A DNA stretch of 64,000 nucleotides. It comes from Thamnaconus septentrionalis (Eukaryota; Chordata; Actinopteri; Tetraodontiformes; Monacanthidae). The notes beneath the pieces are model-generated. The model made no database searches. It was given only the letters and a program-made list of their open reading frames with translations, and had not been told where the DNA came from. This document shows, piece after piece, positions 49,777 to 61,556 of this stretch. The DNA lies in the NCBI GenBank assembly GCA_009823395.1, contig CM020509.1, forward strand, positions 19,161,501-19,225,500, given 5' to 3'. Positions within the stretch are counted from its first letter, which is position 1. Each line of letters starts with the position of its first letter. The position numbers and the translations under genes were made by a program.

Positions 49777-51383
49777 TAAGTGGCAGGTGGCAATGAGCCA
49801 AAGAGGTTATTGCGAGTTTGGAAGTTGGCTCCTTCACTGCAGGCAGCTATCGATTCCTCACTGTGTGTGTGCGTGTTTGTGTGTGTGTGTGTGTGTGTTT
49901 TCCCTCCGCTGCTGCAGTTCCGCCACTCTCCTCCGTTCCAGGCTGCTGAGGCCGATCCAACCATCTAAACACCCTGTGCGCTCGGATCAGGGGGCCCCTG
50001 TGGGTCGGGGGTGTCGGCTGCATAAAATTCCGATGAGCTTGACTCACCCAGCGGCGGTCAAAATCCTTGTTGACCCGTCGTGAACACCGTTCAATCACCT
50101 GCGTCCAGCCTGTTTTAAATCGGGGAACCGACTTCCTGCTTGCGTCAGGACGAGGTTGCACCAACCACTGTCTTTTGCGTTACGACTCATCAGTCAGTCA
50201 GGAGACCGTAACTGTGTCTCCCACCTCCTTGGAAAAAGTTTCAGGTGTGAAATGTGGCACTCGGGAGTCTACAATAAAGAAAGTACCTTTTCCCTGGAAG
50301 CGGCGCTGCTCATTAGTTGGCAGGCGGACGGAGCAAACAGATTTCAGGTGCAAGGTGTGAAGGAAAGCTGCGGTTGGAGGGGGAGGAAAAGGGTTTATTT
50401 AGCAGTTGCTCAGCGGGTTGCCACTGCGAGGTGAGTCATTTTTAATCTACTGTACACACCCGGCCGTCTCTCCGGTCCGGTACGGGGACTGTTTGAAGTG
50501 TCAGCCACCGATGTCTCTGCAGAAACCGGCTGCTGGTGAAGACAAACAGCTGATAGTCGACGTCTTCGTCACCCGGCTGCTGTGTTAACTTGGGTACACA
50601 CGGTTTAGCAATCGCTTGCTAATGTGATTCACACAGTATGTCCATCAGTGGATGTCATAATTTTGTGCAGCCTGACCGCAACCGACCGGCTTCCTGAACA
50701 TCCCGCAGCGAGTTCTGACGCAAACAAGGACCTAATGGATGTCGTGCGACCTTCATCCGTCATCTGGAGAAAAAACATCTGGAGAAGTGTCACAGTAAGT
50801 GTGTAATTTGTCACATGAGAGGATGTTAAATTGTTCTTTCCCCCTGTAAATTACAATTTATGCTGATATTTTAGCGGGCTAGGTTGTCATTAGCATCTGT
50901 GAGTGTCTACTTGCTGCTAATTGTTTCAATTCACTGATTTTAACAGCTATTGGAGTCCAATAGCTATTAAACCTAAATGAGAACGGCAGCAGGCAACACT
51001 CAACAACAAAGCTGTTCCATCAATGAATCAAGGAAGGGGAAAAGAAAAACACCTGAAGTGAGCGTGTCGACTTTGGCGCCAACTGCTGCAAACACACCCG
51101 ATGTTACTAACTGGGGCTCTTCGTGATGGTGTTGATAAACCTGTGGGGCTGCAAAAATTCATCTAATTTTTTTTCACTCCCGAAACACCAGCAGCAGATT
51201 AAAAATATGCATATTTATATATATTTGACAAACGGACAATTCTTGCAGAATCTTGCGAAGTCCAGGTGTCTTCGTCGACATCCTCCAAACCTGTTGCTTA
51301 TCTCCATGTTGCTCCTGGGTTTTACTGACAGTGATGGGTGAACGGCAGAGAGCAGGAGGATGAGGACACAGTGACATGAAGCA

Positions 51384-51407
51384 AGCAGCAGCAGCAGCAG
51401 CAGCAGC
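51384..51407. repeat. (AGC)8 tract
   Basis: Eight AGC units. It is the only clear CAG-phase tract of this length reading on the + strand; the others read CTG. Confidence 0.93.
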
Positions 51408-52466
51408 ACAGAAGCTGCAGCACTCAGTGTGCTGAGTCCACCAGGTGAGCCAGCAGAGTGATTTTTATCTACATTTATTCTCTTCTACACCAACACCGTC
51501 TTCCCGCTTGACTTCCTTCACCTCGCGAACGCTCTAATCTGAGCCAAGAATGGAGAATTTATTTATTCATTCATTCATTTGACTGATAGACCTGCTGATA
51601 TAAATGATCAAGGCATCAACATCATACAATACACTGTGTATAAAATGTGGCCGCTGCAGGTGTCGGTGCTGAGAGAAACAGGGTTTTCCTCATGGCTGCG
51701 CATCAGAATATCAACTCCTGAGTCATCCCTCAGTCATATTTACACGTCCTGAGCAAAACAACGTCTGGAGGGAAGAATAAGAATATTCACACCGCCATGC
51801 ATCCACTGATTACTGAAGATCAGGACGAAACTGAAAATCAGTGCTCACAGAGCTCACGAGGAGGCAAAAAAAAAAAAAATTCCCTCTTTTCATAATTTGG
51901 CTCTTTGGCTCTTAATGGCTCTGGAGGTGGTGAGGAGAGAACCAGGGTTTTTTTTGTCTGAAGAGTCCCGCCTCCTAAGAGCCACTGGGAGCTTTTCCAG
52001 GCACAACTTCTTCTTCTGGCAGCTGCACACACACAAATGGATGTGTGTCTAATGAAAGGCTTTTAGGGGGTATTGATTTTTTTGTATATTTTTTTTTCCA
52101 TAAGTACGGCGAGGAGTTCTGTCCTTGACATACATTCGGACAAGTCTGTGTGTGTGATGATAATTGTATGATTTTTTTTTTTTTAAAGACAATAAATTAA
52201 AAGAAAGTCCCCCTTAGCAGACGAGGATGTTGAATGTCCAGCACGGAGATCGAGATAATAACGCAATTCCTTTTTAACTCTCACTCCTATCGCTTCCTCT
52301 CATTAGCGCAAATGCTAGATCCTCCGCTTTGAGCCGCCAAAAGTGGCTCAACAATGTTCAAAAGTTACTCCCGGCTGAGATAATTGTATCAATTAGCGCG
52401 GCGGACATGCTAAGAATCTCGATTCCCCTCGAGGCTCCATCAGCTCCTTCAGCTCCATCAGCTCGG

Positions 52467-52468
<2 letters not shown>

Positions 52469-52498
<30 letters not shown>
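52469..52498. repeat. (CTG)10 tract
   Basis: Ten perfect CTG units, preceded by a degenerate cagctccat repeat. Confidence 0.96.
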
Positions 52499-52499
<1 letters not shown>

Positions 52500-52777
52500 A
52501 CCGGAACCCTGTCCACATACATCAACTGGGCCAAATATCAGCACAGTCATCGCTCAGGCACGTCACCCTCCCCCTCCCCTCCCCCCACCTTCTCTCCGAC
52601 AGTTACAAACTTTGAGCAGCAAGTCAGCAATTCCTTTTTTTTCCTCCCTCTCTCGTTTTACTGTGTGTGACCAGGGCCCGAGGCCGTCGTTACACTAATT
52701 CAACTGGAGGACGTGACACCGGGGAGCACGGAATGATACACTGCCCTCTGTAACAACCTGACACGGCTGAGCCCTTA

Positions 52778-52809
<32 letters not shown>

Positions 52810-53659
52810 GTGGCCCATTACTCATCATTATAGCTCGATATCATCGGCCGTGTACGACACAGATCTCACATTAACGCTGATGAGTATTTATAGATACGCA
52901 GCGACGGTTGGCAGCAGGTGCTGATGCTGTGGGAACAGTCTAATACCTGGACACACTCACACACACACACACACACACACGGGTCAGGTCTATCACATGA
53001 TTCCAGTCCGTCTCTACAGTTTTGTGTTTTTTTTTTTTGCGAGGAGGCTGACGCCTTTATAAATCACTGTCTCGCACCCCTCCCCTCGCCCCCACCTACA
53101 CCCTCACCTCCCTGCCAGCAGGGGGCGCAATCTGCGCCTCATCACCTCCTCTATTCAGCCATCAGGCTGAGTCCTTCTCTTATTTCACAGGTCTACTGGA
53201 GAAAGTGTAATAAATAAAATAAAGTAGTGGCGCTGTGATACATCCAAGATTGAAAATAAATAAATAAATGAGTCATCCTACACTGAGAGTCTTTTTTTGT
53301 TTGTTTGTTTTCTGTTGTCGTCGGTTTTTTTGGTGTGATGTGGAAATAGGGCGATTGCATTTGGGACGTCTGTCATGAAAATGCGGTTGCAAGGTTTGGG
53401 GTTTTTTTGTGAAGTGAAGTGAAATGGCAAAGACATAAAATTAGAATGTGTAAAGAACATTTACGACTGGTTGACTGACCTCTGATTCCAATTCAGCTCT
53501 TCATCACAGAGCCTCACACGTAAAAGATAATCCTCCACACTCTCACTGACACACTGACACAGTTAACCTTCTCCGCATGTCTTGGTTCTGCAGGAGGAAG
53601 GCGGCGCACCAGGAGAGAATCTCCACACACACACACACACACACACGCTGGGCACCATG

Positions 53660-53730
53660 AAAGGTGCAGGGATCAAGCCTGCAGCGTTCCTGCTGAGGTG
53701 AGAGTGTAGCCACTACACCACTGTGCCACA
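53660..53730 (-). mobile_element. tRNA-derived SINE head fragment
   Basis: The - strand reads GGCACAGTGGTGTAGTGGCTA (tRNA A-box region) and, about 35 bases on, CAGGCTTGATCCCTGCACC (B-box-like, compare GGTTCGANNCC). This is the arrangement of the common teleost SINE head 'GGCACGGTGGTGCAGTGG'. No cloverleaf with proper acceptor pairing is formed, so it is not a tRNA gene. A CA tract (53624-53647) borders it. Confidence 0.5.
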
Positions 53731-55565
53731 AAAAGATGATTTATTTCTTTTTCTTTTTTTTCTACAATATTATCAACTTTTCAAGGGTCGCCCTTTCTAT
53801 GTTAAATTGTGTTTCTGCTGCAAAGTTTATTTAGGCAAAGATAAGAAGTGCCGGATGCAGCATATTCCCCCTCACGGGTGTTGATGCATATTATTGCAGC
53901 ATTATCGCTTATGCAGCCCAATTTTACTGCTACATTGTAATCTTCTGAGGGTATCGGTGGTTTTCAGGTGTTGTTTTTTTGGTTTTGTTTTTGCACACAA
54001 CACCAAATGTTGTTACTTGTTGTTCATAGGGACGTTTAGATTCCATGCTAAATTTCTCCAATAACACATGGTTCCTCGTCACTGTGTTCATGATATTAAA
54101 GTTAGTTCATATAAATACAGCAAATGTGCTGTGTGAACAGACTCAACTGCAGCAGCAGACCTGAATTTGGGAACCACTGCTGCTTACTGTAAAAGCTGTT
54201 AATCCACTAAAATCAAACTTTAAAGCTGCATAATGTCATTTTTCCACCTTCAAGCTTTCAATCAAAGTTCTAAAGGCCTCTAGCCGGCCATTCCAAGTCC
54301 ATGAATGAGGGTACAGACATGGCGTAGTGTTGCTATAATAAGATGCAATGCATTTTACATGTTTAATTTAGGCCCTAGCTTCGTTGTGTGAAAGGAAAAA
54401 CGAGTTAACAGTGCACGAGTCAAAGCACGCTGGAGGATGGAAGCAGCCGTTTGATCTGAGTTATGTGATGACGTTTACGCTGTGAGTTGTGTAAACTTCC
54501 AGTGTGGCCCTAAAGAGGCCTTAAGTTGTGATGATGTACAAAACCTGGATGCTCAGTGCAACCAGACAGTCAACAGGGTACATCTCTGCAGGCGCGATCA
54601 AGAGAAATCCACCGGCAGCCGAGTAGAACAGTAGAACATAGTGTTTTCACCGCAGGGACTTTGCCTTCTTGTTTTGATATGAGATATTAGTTTTTGTGAG
54701 AAATTTCTCTGACAAAAAAAAAAAAAAACCAATCATTTCAAAGTATAAGCGAAAGCCGCTTTGCTTTATGTTGCCGGCTCCCTGGACGATATATTGCCTT
54801 TAGCAAGCAACTTTATATCAAAGTGCCATCAGAATAAAGGGAGGAAAAGATTCTGTGGGTTTAATGAAAAGCTGTGAGGCTAAAAACAACATCTGGAAGC
54901 CGAGCGCGGGCCTTCCAGGCCTCTTGATATGCTCGGCTCGACCTGCCGCAACGCCGCTGACCGGAGCTGCAGATTGATGGGCCGCTGCTGGCAGCCGTTT
55001 GAAACAGTCTGGGGAAGGTCTGATTTTTCCTGTTCCGGTGTTAGGCAGCAGTTTGCCATTAGCTTTGTGTCTCCTAGACTTTCTTTGAGGACCCGCGGTG
55101 ATTCTCTGGTCGGCTGCCGACTCGATCTCAGGGTCGAGCTTTCACTGCTTGAGCAGAAGTTGGTCTTTCGATTATCACACATTCATCTCCACACAGAGAG
55201 CCACAACCACCACACAATGGGCTGTAGTGCAGTGTGATTGCACATTCACAAAAGTCTGTAATTCCTCCAGTGAGTCCGGAGTGACTTTTCGGTCGCAGCT
55301 GCTCCTCTGACGGCTCTAATGCAGGAGGAGGAGGAGGAAGAGTATGTTTCACTTTGAGTTATGGAGCAGAAGTGACGACTTAACACTACCAAGATCTTTT
55401 TTTATTTCCTAGTAGCCTGTCGTCGTCTCTGGTGTTGCTCCTCAGTAAAATCAATAGCGGTGAACTTTGAAAAGCTTTGGCTACCTTTTACAGAGACCCT
55501 TGCTGAGAGAGAGCAGATTGGTTGTTTGTATGTTTTTTTTCTTACATTTTTGATGGAAAAAGCAG

Positions 55566-56770
55566 CAGTTACTGCAGGACCTCCACCAGTCACTTCAGGA
55601 TCTCCACGAGTCACAGTTAGACCTCCACCAGTCACTGCAGGACCTCCACCAGTCACACTTAGACCTCGACCAGTCACTGTAGGACCTCCACCAGTCACAG
55701 TTAAACCTCCACCAGTCACCGCAGGACTTCTACCAGTCACTGCAGGACCTTCACCAGTCACTGTAGGACCTTCACCAGTCACAGTTAAACCGCCACCAGT
55801 CACTGTTAAAACCTCCACCAGTCACTGCAGGACCTCCACCAGTCACACTTAGACCTCCAGCAGTCACTGAAGGACCTCCACCAGTCACAGTTAAACCTCC
55901 ACCAGTCACTGTAGGACCTCCACCAGTCACCGCAGGACTTCTACCAGTCACTGCAGGACCTTCACCAGTCACTGTAGGACCTCCACCAGTCACAGTTAAA
56001 CCTCCACCAGTCACCGCAGGACTTCTACCAGTCACTGCAGGACCTTCACCAGTCACTGTAGGACCTTCACCAGTCACAGTTAAACCGCCACCAGTCACTG
56101 TTAAAACCTCCACCAGTCACTGCAGGACCTCCACCAGTCACACTTAGACCTCCAGCAGTCACTGAAGGACCTCCACCAGTCACAGTTAAACCTCCACCAG
56201 TCACTGTAGGACCTCCACCAGTCACCGCAGGACTTCTACCAGTCACTGCAGGACCTTCACCAGTCACTGTAGGACCTCCACCAGTCACAGTTAAACCTCC
56301 ACCAGTTACTGCAGGACCTCCACCAGTCACAGTTAGACCTCCACCAGTCACTGCAGGACCTCCACCAGTCACAGTTAGACCTCCACCAGTCACAGTTAAA
56401 CCTCCACCAGTTACTGCAGGACCTCCACCAGTCACAGTTAGACCTCCAGCAGTCACTGCAGGACCTCCACTAGTCACAGTTAGACCTCCAGCAGTCACTG
56501 CAGGACTTCCACCATTCACTGAAGGACTTCCACCAGTCACAGTTAAACCTCCACCAGTCACTGCAGGACCTCCACCAGTCACTGCAAGACCTCCACCAGT
56601 CACTGCAGGACCTCCACCAGTCACTGCAAGACCTCCACCAGTCACTGCAGGACCTCCATCAGTCACAGTTAAACCTCCACCAGTCACAATTAAACCTCCA
56701 CCAGTCACTGCAGGACCTCCACCAGTCACAATTAAACCTCCACAGGTCACTGCAGGACCTCCACCATTCT
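55566..56770. repeat. 21-bp minisatellite, about 57 units, with 295-bp higher-order repeat
   Basis: The unit is approximately CCACCAGTCACTGCAGGACCT, with a frequent variant in which CACTGCAGGACC is replaced by CACAGTTAAACC. Blocks of 14 units plus one base are duplicated: landmarks at 55717/56012, 55801/56096, 55846/56141 and 55928/56223 are each exactly 295 bases apart. Because 21 is a multiple of three, long frames stay open on both strands (VTGGGPAVTGGGL-like on the - strand). They have no unique protein features and are not called as genes. It lies 1.1 kb 3' of the tmem271 stop. Confidence 0.95.
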
Positions 56771-56819
56771 CCACCTCACATATGCAGCAGCGCAATATTT
56801 CTGCAGCCACCTCAAAGTG

Positions 56820-57902
56820 AAATGGCAGAATGATCTATTTCCTATCACCACCTGTATTAATCCTTGCTACAGTCACTCTGCTCCTCCTCTGACACCCTGC
56901 ACAGCATAAATCCCAGTCATGGCAATATGAAAAGTTTTTTCCAGCTCAGTCTGATGGTTTAAAACTCAACTCTGTCATTTCCACCACTTTGTTCATCATA
57001 ACGAGTTTGATCAGCAATCCTGGGAATGTCAGTCGTTTGTCCTGCAGACTCAGAAAGCAGCAGAAAATAAAACCCAGTGATGCTGAGAGTCTTAGATCAT
57101 CTTTAGGATGCCGGCAACACGTTTACAGCCGCAGCAGCAGTCATTCGAGTGAGGAGGAGAAGGAGGAGGGGTTTATGGATGTTTACCAGAAGATGCTGAA
57201 CGGCTGCGCTAGGAAAATTATTTTTGGTTTTTGTCTCTGACACTTTGATTCAGTGACCCTTTTTTTAAAAAATATTTTCCACATCTCCATGCCTTCAAAA
57301 CTCAACACTTGATTTTGTCATTTACCGGAACACTGACGTGTCTTGGGGAAATAACCTGAAGAGAACATGCAGAACTGTGATTGGTTGAACTCCTGCACCA
57401 CAGTGACCCACAGCAACACCACAGCGTCTCACAGGATCAGGGGGGGGGCTTCGTTTCAGGTTAGATACACTCTTTATTCACAGGTAAAAATGTTGACAGC
57501 GAACATTCACCACACGGTCTCTGCTTTTTTCTTTTTTCTTTTTTTGTGTGAGTTATACTAGCAAGCTGTTGCATCTGCATGAGTCTGCCTGCCTGCCTGG
57601 CTGCACTGTCTGTCTGATCCTTCATCACTTTAATCTGCTCATTGCATCACTCCGTAACTCTGTGATGATGTTAAAAAAAAGAAAAGAACAGAAGCTACCG
57701 GGCACATGTAAGAAAATACCAGCATGAGAGGCGAACTGAGCCGCTGCCGTGTCCTCCCTGTGAAACTTACTGTTTTCTGTCAGAGGAGATGAGGAAGAAG
57801 AGGAGGGAAAGGAAGAGGAAGAGGAGGTGGTGGTGGTGGGGATGTTTAAGCACGATTGTCACAGCGAAAGGAGTCCCGGGTGGGCGACTGCAGGAATTCC
57901 GG
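56820..57902. other. 3' flank of tmem271
   Basis: No gene-like frame beyond short ones. It holds a G9 run (57441-57449) and a purine-rich stretch (57784-57840) reaching almost to the tmem271 stop. On the - strand this segment is the probable tmem271 3' UTR. Confidence 0.45.
57473..57478 (-). terminator. candidate polyadenylation signal for tmem271
   Basis: TTTATT on the + strand reads AATAAA on the - strand, about 425 bases after the tmem271 stop. AATAAA is common by chance in this DNA and other copies lie further on, so this is only a candidate. Confidence 0.22.
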
Positions 57903-58703
57903 CTATGTGTTGCATGCCTCGGCGGGGAAGATGTCCTCATAAGCGGGCGGCAGCTCGCTGGACAGCGGGTAGGAGAAGGGGAAGCAGCGGTTGAGCTCCG
58001 GGTCCGCGGGCGAGTATCCCGGCAGCTCGATGGACGGGTGTCCGCCGCGCTGCGCCTCCGCGGCGCCCGTCTCGTCAAACACGTGAAAGACGCCCAGGTT
58101 GATGTAGGACACGGGCTGCAGGTCCGCCGAGGAGGAGCAGCAGTCCCGCTCCTCGCTCACGACGATCGGCCGCCCGGCGCGCTGCCTGCGGCTGCGCCGG
58201 CTGAACTGCGCCGCCTTGTAGCGCTTGACGGCCAGCAGGTTGGCGAGCCCCAGGACGCACTCCAGCGTGCTGAGCACGGCGGAGACGACCAGGCTCCTCT
58301 GGTAGTTCCGCAGCCGCTCGCACGCCGGGCTCGCGAGCAGCGCGTGGAAGCAGTAGTGCGAGTACTTCCTCTCCGCCAGCGCGGCCGCGTCCCCGTCCAC
58401 CACGGCGCCGGAGAAGGCGGTGAGGACCCCGAGCAGGAGCACCACGACCCCCAGCAGGAAGAGGTTCCTGCAGCCGGGCTTCTCCGTGCAAAAGAGCAGC
58501 GCCGAGCCCAGCAGCACCTGGCCGGTGCCCAGCAGCAGCCCGGAGTAGAACGCCCCTGCGGCGGCGCCGCCGAGCGGGAAGTGCGCCCGGACCGCGGAGC
58601 CCAGAGAGACGCATCTCAGGCCGACCGCCACCTCCCCCAGGGCGCACACGAAGAGGAGGCTGCTGGAGAAGACGGTGCACGCTCCCTTCCCGCTCCACTT
58701 CAT
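57903..58703 (-). CDS. tmem271: tmem271, transmembrane protein 271, single coding exon
   Basis: This is an intronless 266-residue protein. The start at 58703 (MKWSGKGAC) is chosen over the in-frame ATG 33 bases upstream because the family begins MKWS and an A sits at -3. Four membrane segments are visible at about residues 8-29, 45-72, 81-103 and 136-159. Between segments 3 and 4 lies a short loop with ERKYSHYC. Basic residues follow (KRYKAAQFSRRSRRQR, about 160-175), which suggests a cytosolic tail. The tail holds VSYINLGVFHVFDE, GGHPSIELPGYSPADPEL and a PPAY motif (252-255), a possible WW-domain ligand. As I recall it, the human protein is longer because of Gly/Arg/Ala-rich loop insertions absent here. 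Function is not established. The gene lies in GC-rich DNA and points toward pigg. A longer frame on the other strand (57789-58880) is its shadow. Confidence 0.88.
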   Translation of the reverse strand: MKWSGKGACTVFSSSLLFVCALGEVAVGLRCVSLGSAVRAHFPLGGAAAGAFYSGLLLGTGQVLLGSALLFCTEKPGCRNLFLLGVVVLLLGVLTAFSGAVVDGDAAALAERKYSHYCFHALLASPACERLRNYQRSLVVSAVLSTLECVLGLANLLAVKRYKAAQFSRRSRRQRAGRPIVVSEERDCCSSSADLQPVSYINLGVFHVFDETGAAEAQRGGHPSIELPGYSPADPELNRCFPFSYPLSSELPPAYEDIFPAEACNT

Positions 58704-59209
58704 TATATCCCGCCTCTGGCGCGCTCGATCCCGCACGCGCTCCCCACGTCCTCATCCTCCCTCGTGCGCCCTGGAAGCGCGCTCACACCGGGGGGACATC
58801 GTCATCCGTCCGCCGGCGGTTCCTCCGACTCCTGTCGCGCATCCCCGTCGCTCCAGCCTCCGAGGATCAAGTATCAATAACTAATGGCAAGGAGAAGAAG
58901 ACGAGGCAGAGGAGGGCGCACTCCTATGCCCTCATCGATAATCCGTGTACGGGACGACGATCGGCCTCGGTCCTCTTCCAATCACGCAGCAATTTAAAAA
59001 AAAAAAAAAAAAAGAAAGTTTGGATTCTCCTCGTAGCCTCCTGGAGAGAGAGAGAGAGAGGCGGCGAGCTGCAGTCCACGAAGTCCTCGCGCCGAATGAG
59101 CGCGTGACGCTCTGTGGCTGAGGAGGAGGGGGAGGAGGCGGAGAGGGAGGGAGAGGAGGAGGAGATGATGCTGGAGGGTCCTGGGCTCCATTGACCCACC
59201 CAGGACCCC

Positions 59210-59244
<35 letters not shown>

Positions 59245-59260
59245 CACCGCTGTGGGTTTA
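58704..59260 (-). promoter_or_regulatory. GC-rich upstream region of tmem271 (probable CpG-island promoter and 5' UTR)
   Basis: The GC- and CpG-rich character of the coding exon continues upstream for several hundred bases (for example gcgcgctcgatcccgcacgcgc near 58720). It then passes into an A17 run (58996-59012), a GA repeat, GGAGG-rich DNA and a (CA)15 tract ending near 59241. No TATA box in a convincing position is visible, as is usual for CpG-island promoters. The transcription start is not determined. Confidence 0.45.
59213..59241. repeat. (CA)15 microsatellite
   Basis: Uninterrupted CA run at the far edge of the tmem271 upstream region. Confidence 0.95.
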
Positions 59261-59299
59261 ATGAAGAGGACCTTTTGGACCAGTTGATGGAAACAACAA

Positions 59300-60592
59300 A
59301 CAGAAATCATGGACTCTAAGGAACATTAATTTTTACGTCGCCTCCTCCATGGCTTCCGTGGCCCCAACCTTGAAGTCGATTAGGAGCAGCGGCTGCTGAG
59401 TCGATTCATTTAATTTGTGCTGCTGGTAAACCGCAAAGAAACGGGGATGGAAGGTGAAAATGAACTTTTTGTTTTCTTGCGAATCCCCCTCCTCCCTCCT
59501 GTGAGATCTTTGAAGGTCATTCATTATTCCAAACAACAATTTGTCGCTGTCCCGTCAAAGAAAAATGTCCAGAAAAGCTCCATCCAGATTTTAGATGAAT
59601 TCAGCACCAGCTCTGCTGGACAGCGGTGCTGTCCGTGGTGATGAAGGTTCAACGGACTCTTCCTGTTTTCCTCCCAACTTGAACTGAAACTAAACACCCT
59701 GACAAACTATATTCCACACTTGTTTTTTTTTTTGTTTTTTTTTTTTTTTTAATTTAGCACAGATCTAATGACTTGTTGTGTAGGAGGGAAGAGAACTGCA
59801 GCCTGTCTTATTTATTTTGTACCCAAATGGTTTTAGTGTAATAGAGTTTCAGAGGGACACAGAGACACTTTGGCTAAACCACATGTCTAATGTTTGCACA
59901 ATTAAATTGGTGTTAAAATAACTAAACTCCCATACTTAAATACTACACATTTTAGATTATAAATAGAATATTTTGGGTTTCAGAAAGGGTGAGAAGATCT
60001 GAGTTTCTTTTCTCCAGCTTGACCCTTTACAGGCTGTGAAGGTCACTGTAGTTCATTGTTCTTTGTGACACTTCCTTGAGTTGATGGTAAACCTAAAGTT
60101 TTTTTTTTTTATCAAGTTCCCAAGCCCATATCAAGTTCATCCACCACAGAGAAACATCAGATTCCAATAATAACAAATTTACATTGTAGTTGTTCAGGTC
60201 TATGCAAGATTAACCGCACTCTGGCAGGAAAACAAAGACGTGTCAAAGTTGACTGAAAACATGAAGGAGACCAACAAAAAAAAAAAGAGTTTCCAAAACT
60301 TAGGCCAACATCCTTCCTGGGGGAGAAGTTCAAGGATGTGTTGAAAGTGCTTCCGCGCTGTGATTCTCTGGCTCGCCAGCGCAGGTTGGCGGGATTTGAT
60401 CTGTTTCCAGTTCATTTACTTTGGACGCGAGAACTTTCAGAGGACACGTTTCTGATTTAATGGACCAAACATCTGATGGCTGCAGGTGAGAGAGTCGCAT
60501 CGGGGACGGGGGGGGGGCGGCGGCTTGCCAATCCATTCATCACAATGAACCACCTCATTGACTGTACCACAGTCAGCTGCCAGCGCGCGCGC

Positions 60593-60624
<32 letters not shown>

Positions 60625-61556
60625 GTGTGTGGGCGCTTAATTGGGTCGTTTCTACTTTGCACAGGTTTGCAAGATAAGAGAAGGCGGCGGCTCTGTTGAT
60701 TGTCTCTTGTGTGCACGACTGATTGGCAGCTCTGCTCGCTGCCAGAAGCTTTTCTCCAGTGCCAGGCTGGGCGGGGCCTGGCGTTGGTGGGTGACCTCCA
60801 CGACCTTTTGACCCGCTGGGCCAGGCAAGGCACAACAACAACACATCATCCTGTCCTGCTTCTCAGCTCTGTTGTGTTGTGTTGTGTTTGTGTAACGGCC
60901 ACCACACTTTGCTGACCAGCGCGGCACATTGGAGCCAGTTTTCACTGTCGCTTCTCCCAGCGTGGGCGCTGTTAAAGCCTTTTGAGACTGTAACTGTGAT
61001 TAAGAAGCGTATACAAATAGACTTGGAGCAAGACGGCCTTTTAAAAATGGCTCCAGCAGGACGGACGGCCGTGGACGGAGGCAGCAGGCACTTAAATGTC
61101 AGCTTAGAGCTAAGTGCTCGGAGTCAGTGTTTGTTTGTTTGTGTGTGTGTGTGTGTTTGTATCCATGCGTGTGTGCCCTTCGAGGCGACGCTAAAGCAAC
61201 TACTCTGGCGTCTGAGGTGCTACTTTATGGCAGCTGTTACAACAGGTCATCCGCTAACATCCTGTGCTCTGCTATAAATATTTATGAGTGTGAAGCAGCA
61301 GAGACTCCGCCGGCCAACGGCTGGGGAGGAACTCGGACAATGTTTGAAGAAATGACTGGAAAGTACACAGAATCAATGGAGAGGTGGGGACCTGTCTGGG
61401 CAGGAGGGGAACTGGAAGGGGCGCGGACGTGTCAAATGGGCAGGCCTGCGAGAGCAGTTGGACAAAAGAGGAGAAGTATTTGTTTTTTATTCCATCAATT
61501 TGTCACATATTCCCCGTGCTGGAAGCTTGCAGCCTCAGCCTCAGCTCTCCCCTCCT
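59300..61556. other. region upstream of tmem271
   Basis: AT-rich, with poly-T near 59724-59753, a (CG)n(TG)n tract (60586-60632), a shorter TG tract (61124-61158) and no convincing gene on either strand. Confidence 0.55.
60586..60632. repeat. (CG)n(TG)n alternating tract
   Basis: gcgcgcgcgtgtg passing into TG repeats; continuous purine-pyrimidine alternation of Z-DNA type. Confidence 0.9.

Larger units (their letters stand above)
40637..57902. other. intergenic / 3'-flank region between pigg and tmem271
   Basis: No open frame here resembles a known protein; the longer ones lie in repeats. Contents include T runs after the pigg stop (40779-40797), a nested SINE-like insertion (43561-43703), CTG/CAG tracts, CA/TG tracts, a GC-richer block with a CRE-like site (45880-46030), a TGTC/TGCC tract, a tRNA-derived SINE head and the 21-bp minisatellite. 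Long 3' UTRs or non-coding transcripts could lie here but cannot be called from sequence alone. Confidence 0.55.

Noticed and set aside
53660..53730. A tRNA gene on the - strand
   Set aside because: A-box and B-box-like motifs exist, but no acceptor or anticodon stem pairs correctly; a SINE head explains it better.
55566..56770. CRISPR-like regular repeat array
   Set aside because: The 21-bp units are directly adjacent with no unique spacers, and the DNA is from a vertebrate.
56067..56810. A 247-codon open frame of VTGGG(P/L)xV repeats on the - strand
   Set aside because: It is wholly explained by the 21-bp minisatellite. There is no signal peptide, unique sequence or splice context, and the frame shifts between the higher-order units.
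57789..58880. A 363-codon open frame on the + strand, longer than tmem271 itself
   Set aside because: It lies antisense to tmem271 in GC-rich DNA. Its product is R/E/Q/A-rich low complexity without recognisable domains, while the - strand frame shows clear family blocks and membrane segments.
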